Source: Lachnospiraceae bacterium
GTDB taxonomy: Bacteria > Bacillota > Clostridia > Lachnospirales > Lachnospiraceae
Assembly (NCBI GenBank): GCA_009774145.1
Contig: VSND01000042.1
Coordinates: forward strand, 1-38,989
Length of the DNA stretch: 38,989 nucleotides
Direction: 5' to 3'
In this document: piece by piece, positions 24,601-33,261 of the stretch
Numbering within the stretch: the first letter of the stretch is position 1
Layout: each line of letters opens with the position of its first letter
The notes under the pieces: model-generated
Database searches by the model: none
Seen by the model: only the letters and a program-made list of their open reading frames with translations
Told to the model about the DNA's origin: nothing
Translations under genes and position numbers: made by a program

Positions 24601-24718
24601 CTATGCCCAGAACGGCATCGGGTCCAACAGCTGCGGGCCGTTAGTCATGGACCGTTACCGGTTCGATGAAGAGAAATTTGTATTTTGTATAAAGCTTGTA
24701 CCGTTTAAAAAGAACTGA
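21662..24718 (+). CDS. Beta-galactosidase, GH2 family (LacZ-type)
   Basis: Encodes 1018 aa, full length for single-chain LacZ-type enzymes, with an AAGGAGG site. The order is: jelly-roll sugar-binding domain (about 40-215), immunoglobulin-like domain (about 220-310), TIM barrel (about 315-620), a linking domain (about 630-720) and the Bgal_small domain (about 745-1015, with IWRAPTDNDMYV). The general acid is E447 in IWSMGNESAYG and the nucleophile is E518 in ILCEYSHSMGN. It hydrolyses terminal beta-galactosides. There is no signal peptide, so it acts in the cytosol on imported oligosaccharides, probably brought in by the GPH symporter encoded next. Confidence 0.95.
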   Translation: MIVPRHYEDLKVLHENTMPARAYYIPASVRMDTLVERREDSDRLQLLNGEWRFRYYDSIFQLKDAFYEMDYDILSHDRISVPGTWQMAGFDSHQYINIRYPFPFDPPYVPQNNPCGAYVQEFIYEKDAAAPKAYLNFEGVDSCFYVWLNGSYVGYSQVSHCTSEFDVSSVIREGKNRLAVLVLKWCDGSYLEDQDKFRMSGIFRDVYLLKRPKKAIRDYFIRTDIQKGTAAISIRLQYFQEITATAATLYDAKGQQAACARCQEGEELLLEIRDPVLWNTETPYLYTLVLDTESEVIVEHVGLRRMEIVDHAVCFNGKPIIFRGVNRHDSDPVTGPVCSVEQMMKDLTLMKRHNINAIRASHYPNAPVFLQLCDRYGFLVIDEADVESHGPVEIYHRDNSNTNKFDRWNEPVADNPLWEESILDRVRLMVERDKNRPCIVIWSMGNESAYGCNFVKALKWTKEYDPSRLTHYESARYRKSGKTYDYSCLDLYSRMYPAFEEIEEYLNRGPGKPMILCEYSHSMGNGPGDLEDYFELFQKHDQMCGGFVWEWCDHAVFHGETPEGKKIWHYGGDHGEAVHDGNFCMDGLVYPDRTPHTGLLEYRNVYRPVRVVSFEQESRTLTVRNQMDFIDLKDYAEIHYEVSCDGICQESGVLPAIQAKPGQTGSVCLKIGIPERGRAYLKLICRRKKEEALVPAGHVLGCEEIRLWTEDDRNQTAVKLLEGEEVLDGADARSVESRETDEAVILKGADFTYIYDKRTGLFSSLCCEGREYLDRPMELNIWRAPTDNDMYVKLEWKRAQYDRAGTRAYTTCVRKRRTSVEIVSSMSLSADTVQRMMDVNAVWVIDSSGGIHMSLQVHRNMEFPELPRFGLRLFLDQRYCRVSYCGMGPYESYADKHRASGYGLYHADVEELHEDYIRPQENGSHMDCDYVLLSDEEAGLAAVSEQVFSFNASKYTQEELEKKTHNYELEPSGSTVLCLDYAQNGIGSNSCGPLVMDRYRFDEEKFVFCIKLVPFKKN

Positions 24719-24725
24719 CGAAAGA

Positions 24726-24830
24726 CAGTCTGCATTCCCGGGTATCTGATGCATGCACAGATCCGGAACGGATATCCGGGAGACTGCAGAATGTATGCTT
24801 ATTGAACCTTTGATGGTCAATAAGCCATAA
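24726..24830 (+). other. Two hairpins between the GH2 and symporter genes
   Basis: The first structure pairs CAGTCT with AGACTG and CCCGGGTATC with GATATCCGGG (24726-24786). The second pairs GCTTATTGA with TCAATAAGC (24797-24825). Neither is followed by a T-run, so they look like intercistronic stability or processing elements rather than terminators. Confidence 0.5.
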
Positions 24831-24870
24831 AACAGCCATAGAAATCATTAAGGAAAGGAGTACATTTTTT

Positions 24871-26253
24871 ATGCAGGAAAAAACGTATTTGAAATGGTAC
24901 AACAAAGTGGGATATGGTTCCGGAGATATCGCTGGAAATGTGGTATATGCATTCCTGTCCTCTTTTGTCATGATCTATCTGACCAATACCATAGGGCTGA
25001 ATCCGGGGATCGTGGGTTCTCTGATCGCTGCGTCCAAATTTTTTGACGGGGTTACAGACATTTTCTTCGGAGCCATGATTGACAAAACAAAGACCAGACT
25101 TGGAAAAGCAAGGCCGTGGATGCTCTATGCGTATATCGGCTGTGCGGTGACGCTGGCGGCTATCTTTGCGATTCCTCCGGAGCTGGGAACGACGGCTCAG
25201 TACGCATGGTTCTTTATCGCCTATACGCTGTTGAATGCCGTATTCTATACAGCCAATAACATCGCCTATTCGGCGCTGACTGCGCTTGTGACGAAAAACA
25301 GCAGGGAGCGGGTGCAGATGGGGTCCTGCAGGTTCATCTTTGCCTTTGGCACCAGCCTTCTGATCCAGTCTGTCACCATCGGCGCAGTGTCATATTTCGG
25401 AGGCGGCGCCGCAGGCTGGCGGACGGTAGCCATCATCTATTCGCTGATCGGCCTGCTGGTCAATACCGTGTCGGCGCTGTCCGTAAAGGAGCTTACGGAG
25501 GAGGAACTGAACGAGTCTGCGAAAGAAACGGGGACAGAGACAGAAGAAAAGTACGGACTGCTCACGGCGGCGAAGCTTCTGGCGTCCAACCGGTTCTATC
25601 TGATGATCTGCGGAGTCTATATCCTGCAGCAGGTATACGGTGCCATGCTCAACATGGGCATCTATTATATGGCCTATGTGCTGAAAAATGAAAATCTGTA
25701 TGGTGTCTTTTCCTGGGCCATCAATATCCCGCTGATCGCGGCGCTGGTGGTGACGCCCACACTGGTAGCCAGGTGGAAGGGCATGTACAGGCTGAATCTG
25801 AGAGGCTATATGCTGGGAACTTTCGGGCGGGTCATGGTGGTGGCGGCAGGATATATAGGAAGCATTCCGCTGATGCTGCTTTTTACCGGAATCGCCGCCC
25901 TTGGACAGGGACCCTGGCAGGGAGACATGAATGCGGTTATCGCTTCCTGCTCTGAGTATACATACCTGACGCAGAAAAAACGGGTGGACGGAACCATGTA
26001 TTCCTGTACGTCTCTGGGCGTGAAGCTGGGCGGCGGCCTGGGAACCGCCATTGCAGGCTGGATGCTGGCTGCCAGCGGGTTTGACGGCACTCTGACTGTG
26101 CAGCCGCAGTCCTGTATCAATATGCTCTACTTTATGTATCTATGGGTTCCAATGCTCATCAATCTGGTGATTACTCTGATACTTTCGAGAATGAATGTGG
26201 AGGAGACCAACGAAAAACTGAAGCAGAAGACGGGAATCGAGTCTGCGGTATAG
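24871..26253 (+). CDS. GPH-family sugar:cation symporter
   Basis: Encodes 460 aa with an AAGGAAAGGAG site and about twelve membrane segments. Glycoside-pentoside-hexuronide family signatures are clear: KVGYGSGDIAGNVVYAFLSSFVMIYLTN, FFDGVTDIFFGAMIDKTKTRLGKARPW and NIAYSALTALVTKNSRERVQM. These carriers import galactosides, melibiose, xylosides or glucuronides with H+ or Na+. The GH2 neighbour points to a beta-galactoside such as lactose or a galacto-oligosaccharide. It is co-oriented with the GH2 gene and probably in the same AraC-controlled operon, followed by a terminator. Confidence 0.93.
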   Translation: MQEKTYLKWYNKVGYGSGDIAGNVVYAFLSSFVMIYLTNTIGLNPGIVGSLIAASKFFDGVTDIFFGAMIDKTKTRLGKARPWMLYAYIGCAVTLAAIFAIPPELGTTAQYAWFFIAYTLLNAVFYTANNIAYSALTALVTKNSRERVQMGSCRFIFAFGTSLLIQSVTIGAVSYFGGGAAGWRTVAIIYSLIGLLVNTVSALSVKELTEEELNESAKETGTETEEKYGLLTAAKLLASNRFYLMICGVYILQQVYGAMLNMGIYYMAYVLKNENLYGVFSWAINIPLIAALVVTPTLVARWKGMYRLNLRGYMLGTFGRVMVVAAGYIGSIPLMLLFTGIAALGQGPWQGDMNAVIASCSEYTYLTQKKRVDGTMYSCTSLGVKLGGGLGTAIAGWMLAASGFDGTLTVQPQSCINMLYFMYLWVPMLINLVITLILSRMNVEETNEKLKQKTGIESAV

Positions 26254-26260
26254 AAGAGAG

Positions 26261-26306
26261 AGGCACTGCCCGGAGGGAAACGGTCCCGGGGCAGTGTCTT
26301 TTTGGT
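26261..26306 (+). terminator. Terminator of the GH2-symporter operon
   Basis: An 11-bp-class GC-rich stem (26261-26271 with about 26288-26299) containing GCACTGCCC/GGGCAGTGT, followed by five T residues. Confidence 0.88.
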
Positions 26307-26366
26307 ATCCGGCATTTTCTTAATCGGCCGCTGTATGGCAGAACAGTCAAAAAAATACAGTAAATA

Positions 26367-26408
26367 TCAAAAACCTGTATAAAGTTTTTGCTCTCTCCAT
26401 GTTAGAAT
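26367..26408 (+). promoter_or_regulatory. Promoter of the sensor-kinase operon with shared 18-bp element
   Basis: TCAAAAACCTGTATAAAG (26367-26384) lies where a -35 is expected. It is followed 18 nt later by an extended -10, TGT-TAGAAT (26400-26408). The 18-mer is 15/18 identical to the element before the permease operon, so it may be the site of the YesN-type regulator and allow autoregulation. Confidence 0.5.
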
Positions 26409-26435
26409 AGTCTTAACATGGGAGGAGTGGGGACT

Positions 26436-28160
26436 ATGACGATTCGAAACCGGATACTTCTGGTGGTGCTGTCCGTAATCCTGCTGACAGGATTCGGGAT
26501 CACAGCCATCTGGAACAATGCCAGTAAGCAGTGGACGGAGCGGTATCTTAATGAGATATCCAGAAGTACGATGAACGACGCTTATGATGCGTTCAGGTAT
26601 ATTCTGACAGATACCTCCTATATGGCGACAATGATTTCTCTGAATAAAAATGATATTATTCAGCCGGTGGAGCTGTTAAGCCGCGGTGATCTGAAGGAGA
26701 ATGGCCAGTGGAACCAGGTCTATCTGGATAACAGCCGGATCATCAAGAGCTTTATCAGCGGACAGTATGGAGCAAAGTATTATATTGTCGGAATCAATAT
26801 CCTTGTGGGAGCGGACTGCCGGATTACCACGACCAGCGTGGTGCTGAATGACACAACTCTTGCAAAGAAGATCAGCCAGGTGGATCAGGAGCAGCTGAAG
26901 CGGACCGTGGTCATGCTGGATCCGGTCTATGTGGAGGGCGGTAAATCTACCATGTCCAGCGACTATGTGGTTCCTGCCGTCAGAGGGATACTGGATTCCA
27001 GAAGAAATATCATCGGATATACGATACTGTATTTTGATTATGGGATCATCGAATCCATGTTTGCGGAAAACCTTCCGGACGGAAGTCTTTTTCAGGTAAC
27101 GAACCAGAACGGCCGCCCGGTCTTCTCAAACTGCGGGGAGATCCGTCTGGAAGAACAGATCCGCGGGCAGGAGTATGTATATAACACCTATATGTCGGAA
27201 GATGTGGGATGGGAGTTTGCCATGGCGACCCCGTCCGAATATTATATTGCCAGTATCAGCCAGACGACCATGTTTACATGGATGGTGATCGTCCTGATCT
27301 TTCTGGCCGCCGCAGTCGTATCCGCGGTTATCCTGACCGGTCTGACCAGAGAGATCACCAGACTCAGGGAGCGTATGGAGGAGGTGGCAGGGGGCAATCT
27401 GAACTGTGCCTATACCGTGCGGGGCCAGGACGAGATCGGGCGGATGGGGCATACCTTTAACCATATGGTCGGGCGCATTCGGGAGCTGATGAATCAGGTG
27501 GCGGAGAAGGAACAGCAGAAGCGGAAGGTGGAGATGCTGTTTCTGCAGGCTCAGATCAATCCGCATTTTATATCCAATGTGCTGAACAATGTGGTGTGGA
27601 TGGCAAAGATCCAGCATGCAGACAATATCGTACCTGTCATCAATGCGCTGAACAGCCTGCTCCAGAATGCCATGCATGAGAGCAGCGATCTGATCTCTCT
27701 GACCGGGGAGCTGGATTATGTGAAGCATTATCTGACAGTCATTGAATACAGCGGAAGCTATGATTTTGAACTGAAATGGGAGATTGAAGAGTGTACCGGT
27801 TCGCTTCTGATTCCGCGTTTTATCCTTCAGCCGATTCTGGAAAATGCGGTTCAGCACGGTCTTCCGGATGATCTGTCAAAGCAGGGACGGATCATTATAC
27901 GGGCCTGGAAGGAACCGGAGATTCTGATGCTGGAGGTGGAGGACAACGGTTCCGGGATGACGCCGGAGGAGATGGAAACCGTACTGAAGAAGAAGGAACC
28001 GGACCGGGGAACCTTTAACGGAATCGGAATTCCCAATGTCAATGAACGGATCCATCTGCTGTTCGGGGCCGATTACGGGCTGCATTATGAGAGCAGGCTT
28101 AAGGAGTATACCAAAGCGATCTACCGGCTGCCGGTGGTCACAGGAGGAGGGGAAACATGA
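26436..28160 (+). CDS. YesM-type sensor histidine kinase
   Basis: Encodes 574 aa; the ATG at 26436 sits 12 nt after GGAGGAG, favoured over an ATG at 26418 that precedes that site. Membrane helices lie at about residues 6-25 and 280-303 and enclose an extracellular sensor domain of about 255 residues. A HAMP linker follows (about 304-355), then the His_kinase region with H377 in QAQINPHFISNVLNNVVW. The HATPase domain has ILQPILENAVQHGL and EDNGSGM. This LytS/YesM-type architecture usually senses extracellular carbohydrates, sometimes through a solute-binding protein. It overlaps the regulator gene by four bases. Confidence 0.94.
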   Translation: MTIRNRILLVVLSVILLTGFGITAIWNNASKQWTERYLNEISRSTMNDAYDAFRYILTDTSYMATMISLNKNDIIQPVELLSRGDLKENGQWNQVYLDNSRIIKSFISGQYGAKYYIVGINILVGADCRITTTSVVLNDTTLAKKISQVDQEQLKRTVVMLDPVYVEGGKSTMSSDYVVPAVRGILDSRRNIIGYTILYFDYGIIESMFAENLPDGSLFQVTNQNGRPVFSNCGEIRLEEQIRGQEYVYNTYMSEDVGWEFAMATPSEYYIASISQTTMFTWMVIVLIFLAAAVVSAVILTGLTREITRLRERMEEVAGGNLNCAYTVRGQDEIGRMGHTFNHMVGRIRELMNQVAEKEQQKRKVEMLFLQAQINPHFISNVLNNVVWMAKIQHADNIVPVINALNSLLQNAMHESSDLISLTGELDYVKHYLTVIEYSGSYDFELKWEIEECTGSLLIPRFILQPILENAVQHGLPDDLSKQGRIIIRAWKEPEILMLEVEDNGSGMTPEEMETVLKKKEPDRGTFNGIGIPNVNERIHLLFGADYGLHYESRLKEYTKAIYRLPVVTGGGET

Positions 28161-29686
28161 AGATCAGGATCATGATTGTGGACGATGAGCTGACCAGCAG
28201 AAACACGATCAAAGGAATGCTCAAAGACAGCGGACGGTATGAGGTGGCTGCGGATTTTTCGGAGGGGAAGGCGGCGCTGGAGTGGCTTCGGAATCATGAG
28301 GCGGATATTCTGCTGTGCGACATTCAGATGCCGGGGATGAGCGGCACCGAGCTTATGCGTATGGCGCATGTGATTCAGGAACTTCTGCCCATTATTGCCA
28401 TCAGCGGCTATGCCAATTTCGATTATGTCAGAGGCAGTCTGGTCAACGGTGCTTCCGACTATCTGCTGAAGCATGAGCTGACCAGGGAGAAGCTTTTGGA
28501 GGTGCTGGACCATGTGCGGGAAAAATACCGGATTGAACCCGGAGTCCGTACAGTCTCCTGCAGGTCGGGATACTGTATCTGTGACCGAAGAGAATTTACA
28601 CCGGAGCGCATCCGGTCCATGACGGAGGGAGGAGAGATCGATTTCTGCTGCAAAAATACGCTGGCCATCGCCGTGTCGCCGGATTTTCAGATACCTGAGC
28701 GGGTAAAGGCTTCCGGATACCGGCAGGACATCTGCCGGGCGATCATCGATATCATCGGACAGAGCCTGGGACAGGAATACAAATATCTGATCTATTATAC
28801 CAGAGACAGCCATCTGCTGCTGATTTTGTCCTTTGTAAAGACGATCAGCACCTTTTATTCCCTGAATGTGATGAAAAATCTGACCAACCGCATCAGCAGG
28901 CAGTCCATCCGGATGCTGGACACAACCGTGACCATGCTCACAGGAGATCTGCATATGGAGGTGGAGACCTCCATAGAAGAGGCCCTGCAGATGGATCAGA
29001 TGCTGGAGGACAAGCTGTATTTTGGCGGAAACCGGATTGCAGCGCTGGCGGTGACGAAAAAGCTGCCTCTGAAGAGAGCGGAGCTTTCGGAGGTATCTGT
29101 CCGGAAGATCCGGTTTGAGCTGGAGCATGATATGGAAGCGGCGGTGGATACCGTAAATGATCTGTTTCAGGCTATGGAAGAGGAGCATTACGACCTGTAT
29201 TCGGTGCGGGAAGGGTGCCGAAGGGTCCTTGACTTTCTGCCGGAATTTCCGGAGCGGGAGCTGGTTCTTAAGCGGCTCGGACAGTCCGAGCTGCTGGAGC
29301 AGTTCCGTAGCATTACGCTGGAGGCAGTGCGCGGGTACCTGATGCTGGCGCGCAGACAGAAAGAGGCATATTCGCCCATGATTACCCAGGTGGTGGAATA
29401 CATCCGGAAAAATTATAACAAAGACATCTCTCTGGAGCGGTGCGTGGAGGCAGCAGGAAGCAGCTATTCCTATCTGAGCCGGGAATTCAAAAAAGAAACC
29501 GGCATGCGGTTTGTGGAATATTTAAACCGGATCCGGGTGACCAAAGCAAAAAGTCTGCTGCTGACCCATGAGCTGCCCATGAAGGAAATTGTCGAACAGA
29601 CCGGATTTCGGAACTATAATTATTTTTTTAAAGTCTTCAAGGAGTTCGAGGGGATGACGCCCAGTGAATTTGCAGCAAAAAATTAG
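28157..29686 (+). CDS. YesN-type response regulator with AraC output domain
   Basis: Encodes 509 aa, coupled to the kinase gene by an ATGA overlap. The receiver domain (1-125) has the acidic pair VDDE, the phospho-acceptor D55 in LLCDIQMPGMSG, and the conserved lysine in YLLKHELT. A long middle region (about 130-395) of unknown fold follows. The C-terminal AraC domain (about 405-505) has two helix-turn-helices (ISLERCVEAAGSSYSYLSREFKKETG and MKEIVEQTGFRNYNYFFKVFKEFEGMTPSEF). It probably activates the adjacent ABC transporter, GH43 and binding-protein genes, and its own operon. Confidence 0.94.
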   Translation: MKIRIMIVDDELTSRNTIKGMLKDSGRYEVAADFSEGKAALEWLRNHEADILLCDIQMPGMSGTELMRMAHVIQELLPIIAISGYANFDYVRGSLVNGASDYLLKHELTREKLLEVLDHVREKYRIEPGVRTVSCRSGYCICDRREFTPERIRSMTEGGEIDFCCKNTLAIAVSPDFQIPERVKASGYRQDICRAIIDIIGQSLGQEYKYLIYYTRDSHLLLILSFVKTISTFYSLNVMKNLTNRISRQSIRMLDTTVTMLTGDLHMEVETSIEEALQMDQMLEDKLYFGGNRIAALAVTKKLPLKRAELSEVSVRKIRFELEHDMEAAVDTVNDLFQAMEEEHYDLYSVREGCRRVLDFLPEFPERELVLKRLGQSELLEQFRSITLEAVRGYLMLARRQKEAYSPMITQVVEYIRKNYNKDISLERCVEAAGSSYSYLSREFKKETGMRFVEYLNRIRVTKAKSLLLTHELPMKEIVEQTGFRNYNYFFKVFKEFEGMTPSEFAAKN

Positions 29687-29694
29687 AGTATTTC

Positions 29695-29737
29695 TCAAAA
29701 ACTTGTGAAAAGAAATCATCTCCGGGTCTTTTATAAT
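29695..29737 (+). promoter_or_regulatory. Promoter of the ABC permease operon with shared 18-bp element
   Basis: TCAAAAACTTGTGAAAAG (29695-29712), then 19 nt, then consensus TATAAT (29732-29737). There is no standard -35 at proper spacing, so an activator is expected. Confidence 0.55.
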
Positions 29738-29759
29738 GGAGGACAGGAGGTGAAGTGCA

Positions 29760-30632
29760 ATGAAATCACTAAGAAAAAATAACTGGATGGGGTATCTGTA
29801 TATCCTTCCCCTGCTGTTATTTTCCACAGCGCTGATCTACTACTGCATGGTATGCACGGTGGGGGTCAGTTTTACGGACTGGAACGGTATGTCGAAGGAG
29901 ATGAATGTTGTAGGGGTTAAAAATTATGTAAAACTTCTGAACGACAAGACCTTCTGGACCGCGGCGCTGAATAACATGATCTTTTTTGTGGGGACGGTAT
30001 TCGTCCAGGCAGGCGTGGGATTCTTTCTGGCGGTTCTTCTAAAGCTGAAGCTGCCGGGGACCAGCATGTTCAAGGCGGTCTATTTTATGCCTATTGCCAT
30101 GGCAACTTCGATTATCACGGCGATTTTCCGGATCATTCTGGATCCGACCAATGGGGCACTGAATCAGTTCCTGCGGGCGATTCACCTGGATTTTCTGGCT
30201 GTGAGCTGGCTGGGAGACAAACGGTTTGCGCTTTTTGCGGTCATCATGGTCAATATCTTTCAGTGGATGGGATTTTCCATGATTACCTATTATGCAAGCC
30301 TTATGAGCCTGCCGGATGACGTGTATGAGGCGGCGAAGATTGACGGAGCGGGCTTCTGGCGGACGCTGGTGTCTGTGACCTTCCCCATGGTAAAGGGAAC
30401 AACCAACACGCTGATCATTCTTGGTATCGTCGGTTCTCTGAAAACCTTTGATATCGTAAAGCTTCTGACCGGCGGAGGACCGGGACGGGCAACAACGGTG
30501 CTGAATACCTATCTGTATGAGAAAGCATTTAATGACTTCAATGCAGGAAGCGCTTCTGCGATTGGTGTGGCGATTTTGCTCATCGCACTGGTCATGTCGG
30601 GGCTTCAGGTAAAACTGGGAAAGGAGGAGTGA
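29760..30632 (+). CDS. Sugar ABC transporter permease (MalF/UgpA-type)
   Basis: Encodes 290 aa behind an ACAGGAGGTG site and contains six membrane segments. It has the typical N-terminus (LYILPLLLFSTALIYYCMVCTVGVSFTDWNG), the RAVYFMP-like segment FKAVYFMPIAMATSI, and the ATPase-docking EAA loop (VYEAAKIDGAGFWRTLVSVTFPMV). The GSLKTFDIVKLLTGGGP signature of CUT1 permeases is also present. It forms the membrane pore with the next gene's product. The ATPase subunit is not encoded here, so a shared MsmK-type ATPase is expected. Confidence 0.94.
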   Translation: MKSLRKNNWMGYLYILPLLLFSTALIYYCMVCTVGVSFTDWNGMSKEMNVVGVKNYVKLLNDKTFWTAALNNMIFFVGTVFVQAGVGFFLAVLLKLKLPGTSMFKAVYFMPIAMATSIITAIFRIILDPTNGALNQFLRAIHLDFLAVSWLGDKRFALFAVIMVNIFQWMGFSMITYYASLMSLPDDVYEAAKIDGAGFWRTLVSVTFPMVKGTTNTLIILGIVGSLKTFDIVKLLTGGGPGRATTVLNTYLYEKAFNDFNAGSASAIGVAILLIALVMSGLQVKLGKEE

Positions 30633-30636
30633 TCCT

Positions 30637-31440
30637 GTGGGAAAGAAAAAAATGAAAGCGGCGTTCCTGGTATATCTGATCCTGATTCTGTGTGCGCTGA
30701 TCTGGCTGTTGCCCATCCTGACAGCACTTGTGAAATCGTTCCACATCAACGGACTGGGGAATTACCTGTATGTGCTGACCTATGAGAAGATCAGTTATTT
30801 TAGAGTCATTTTCAACAGTCTGTCCATCGCCGTTGTGACGGCTCTTGGCGTGACGCTGATTTCCAGCCTTGCGGCCTATGCATTTTCCAAAATGGAATTT
30901 AAGGGAAGACGGCTGTTTTACGGAATGATCCTGGCGTGCCTGGCGGTGCCGGTAGCAGCCGTAACCAGTCCTTTGTTCAATGTAATCAAGGTGTTCGGAT
31001 TTCTGGATAAACATATCGGCGTTATCGTTCCGCTGGTGGCATTTCACACGCCCATGATGCTGCTCATGACAAAAAATTATTTTGATTCGATTCCGGACGA
31101 GCTGCTGGAGAGCGCCCGGATCGACGGGGCTTCTTCCTTTGGGATCTGGTACGAGTTCATGCTCCCGCTTGGGAAACCGATCATTGCCAATGTGATGGTT
31201 CTGACATTCATCTATACCTGGAATGATTATCTGGTGCCCCTTCTGGTACTCCGTTCGGAGGAGAACTATACAGTTACGCTGGCGGCGCAGTATTTTATGT
31301 CCAGCACGTATCAGAGTCCGGAGGATGTGGCGCGGATCTATGCGGTCATGATGCTTCTGACCCTTCCTTCGATTCTGGTGTACCTGTTCAGTCAGAAATT
31401 CCTGGTGTCCGGCATTACGGCCGGTTCGGTAAAAGGATAA
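30637..31440 (+). CDS. Sugar ABC transporter permease (MalG/UgpE-type)
   Basis: Encodes 267 aa with a GTG start at 30637, 4 bp after the previous stop; AGGAGTGATCCT supplies the site, and the ATG at 30652 is an alternative. It has six membrane helices, the NSLSIAVVTALGVTLISSLAAYAFSKMEFKGRR region, and the EAA loop (LLESARIDGASSFGIWYEFMLPLGKP). The C-terminus VSGITAGSVKG is typical of the MalG branch. It pairs with the upstream permease. Confidence 0.94.
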   Translation: MGKKKMKAAFLVYLILILCALIWLLPILTALVKSFHINGLGNYLYVLTYEKISYFRVIFNSLSIAVVTALGVTLISSLAAYAFSKMEFKGRRLFYGMILACLAVPVAAVTSPLFNVIKVFGFLDKHIGVIVPLVAFHTPMMLLMTKNYFDSIPDELLESARIDGASSFGIWYEFMLPLGKPIIANVMVLTFIYTWNDYLVPLLVLRSEENYTVTLAAQYFMSSTYQSPEDVARIYAVMMLLTLPSILVYLFSQKFLVSGITAGSVKG

Positions 31441-31462
31441 CAGAAAGGATGTGTGAAAGACT

Positions 31463-33253
31463 GTGACTTATCAAAATCCCCTTCCCTTTACGGACGGGAA
31501 GGAACATACGAATCCGGACCCTTATGTCCTGCGGTGGTGCGGGAACTATTACTGTTATGCCACAGACCGGGAAGGGGTCAAAGTAAGCGTTTCACGGGAT
31601 CTGATCCACTGGGAGGACAGAGGATATGCGTTGAGCGATCCGGCGTATCACGATTACTGGGCGCCGTCGGTGCTGTATAGGAACGGAACCTTCTATCTGT
31701 ATTATTCCAGCGTGTCAGAAAGCGTGGACGACTGCCATTTTGAACATCTGAAGCTGGCTGTGAGCCGTGAACCGCTGGGGCCTTTTCAGTATCAGAAGAC
31801 TTTTTTTGAAGAATTTTCCATTGATTCGCATCCGGTGGTCTGGAACGGCCGGCTCTATATGCTCTATTCCACCAATAACTGGATCGGTACAGAGGAGAAG
31901 ATCGCAGGCACCTGTATCTTAAGGGACCGCATGCCGTCTCCGGAGGAACTGGAGGGAGAGCCGGAGGCGGTGGTGCTTCCGTCTGTTGTGCAGGAGATCT
32001 ATGAGGCAGACCGGTTTTCTGACGGCAGAGACTGGTATACCATTGAGGGGGCCTGTACCCTGCGGCACGGCCGGTACTGCTGGCTTCTGTATTCTGCCAA
32101 TGCCTATGAGCATGAGGACTATTTTATAGGAACCGCAGTGGCGGAGAACCGGGAGGAATTTCAGGAGATGGTTTTTCGGAAATATCCGTCCGCAGACCGT
32201 TGGGAGCCGCTTCTTAAGAAAAATGCAAAGGTGGAAGGGACCGGGCACAATACGGTCACGAAAGCGCCCAATATGGTGGATGACTGGATCGTCTATCATG
32301 GAAGGGATGCCGAACAGGAACTGATCTTGGGGCGGGAGCAGAGGGTCATGCGTGCAGACGCTCTGTATTATGACGGCAGGCGGCTGCTCTGCCACGGCCC
32401 GTCCAGCCAGGAGACGGAGGGTCCCTGCCTGCCGCAGCAGTCGGTGCGGGAACTTGCTGTTACCGAACCGGCAGAATGGAGGAGCAGCGCATTTTATCAT
32501 ATGGAGCTTTGGATCAGCGGAGTCCGGCAGCATACGGGCGTGCGTTTTGGCATCTTTCTGGATTATCTGGACGAAGAGGACTATGTGGAACTGCAGGTGA
32601 TGAGCGGACGGCGCGCGCTTGAGATCTGGCAGTGCAGAAAAGGAATCCGCAGACTGCTGGGGCAGGGACGTCTTCCTGCCGGATATGACTATACTTGTCC
32701 GCATCTTTACACAGCGGAGCGCAGGGCGGACCGGTTTCTGGTGTCTGTGGATGAAGGGCAGGAGCTGTATGTCCGTGCAGAGGAAATGGAGAGCGGAAAC
32801 CGGGTGGGGATCCGGCCGTATTTCTCCGAACTGAAGCTGCACAGCATGGACCTGACGGAATATGCGTATCTGGCAGAAGACGATCTCATCGGTCTGTCTT
32901 CTTTCTATCAGGTGAAAAATGCTCAGGTGGACGGTACGGGACTGTACCATCCGTATAAGAAGACAGAACTGACCCGGGGACAGAGCCGGGAGGAATGCTG
33001 GAGGGAAGAATTTACGCTGGAAGCAGAAGGAACAGAGAACGGGCTGTGTATCCTGGCGGACGGTGCATGCATCCGGAAGGAGCAGATGCCGGCGGGAGAA
33101 TCAACCATGTACCTTGTGAAGGATGAAAGAAAAGAGGGCGTCTTCCTGGGCGGCGTGTTTACGGAAGTGAAGGATATGGGTTCTGTCAGCCTTCAGATCT
33201 GTTTCGACCATGTAAAAGTGACCGGATATCATCGGGTACATACAAAAATTTAG
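31463..33253 (+). CDS. Glycoside hydrolase family 43 enzyme
   Basis: Encodes 596 aa with a GTG start at 31463 behind AGAAAGGA. The five-bladed propeller (about 1-320) carries the GH43 triad: base D19 in TNPDPYV, pKa modulator D121 in SIDSHPVV, and acid E195 in YTIEGACTLRHG. WAPSVLYRNGTFYLYYS and APNMVDDWIVYHGRD are further family marks. The C-terminal part (about 335-590) is beta-sandwich-like, as in many two-domain members. GH43 covers arabinofuranosidases, xylosidases and exo-1,3-galactanases; substrate cannot be settled from motifs. Without a signal peptide it acts on imported oligosaccharides. It follows the permeases by 22 bp, in their operon. Confidence 0.9.
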   Translation: MTYQNPLPFTDGKEHTNPDPYVLRWCGNYYCYATDREGVKVSVSRDLIHWEDRGYALSDPAYHDYWAPSVLYRNGTFYLYYSSVSESVDDCHFEHLKLAVSREPLGPFQYQKTFFEEFSIDSHPVVWNGRLYMLYSTNNWIGTEEKIAGTCILRDRMPSPEELEGEPEAVVLPSVVQEIYEADRFSDGRDWYTIEGACTLRHGRYCWLLYSANAYEHEDYFIGTAVAENREEFQEMVFRKYPSADRWEPLLKKNAKVEGTGHNTVTKAPNMVDDWIVYHGRDAEQELILGREQRVMRADALYYDGRRLLCHGPSSQETEGPCLPQQSVRELAVTEPAEWRSSAFYHMELWISGVRQHTGVRFGIFLDYLDEEDYVELQVMSGRRALEIWQCRKGIRRLLGQGRLPAGYDYTCPHLYTAERRADRFLVSVDEGQELYVRAEEMESGNRVGIRPYFSELKLHSMDLTEYAYLAEDDLIGLSSFYQVKNAQVDGTGLYHPYKKTELTRGQSREECWREEFTLEAEGTENGLCILADGACIRKEQMPAGESTMYLVKDERKEGVFLGGVFTEVKDMGSVSLQICFDHVKVTGYHRVHTKI

Positions 33254-33261
33254 ACCGAAAA

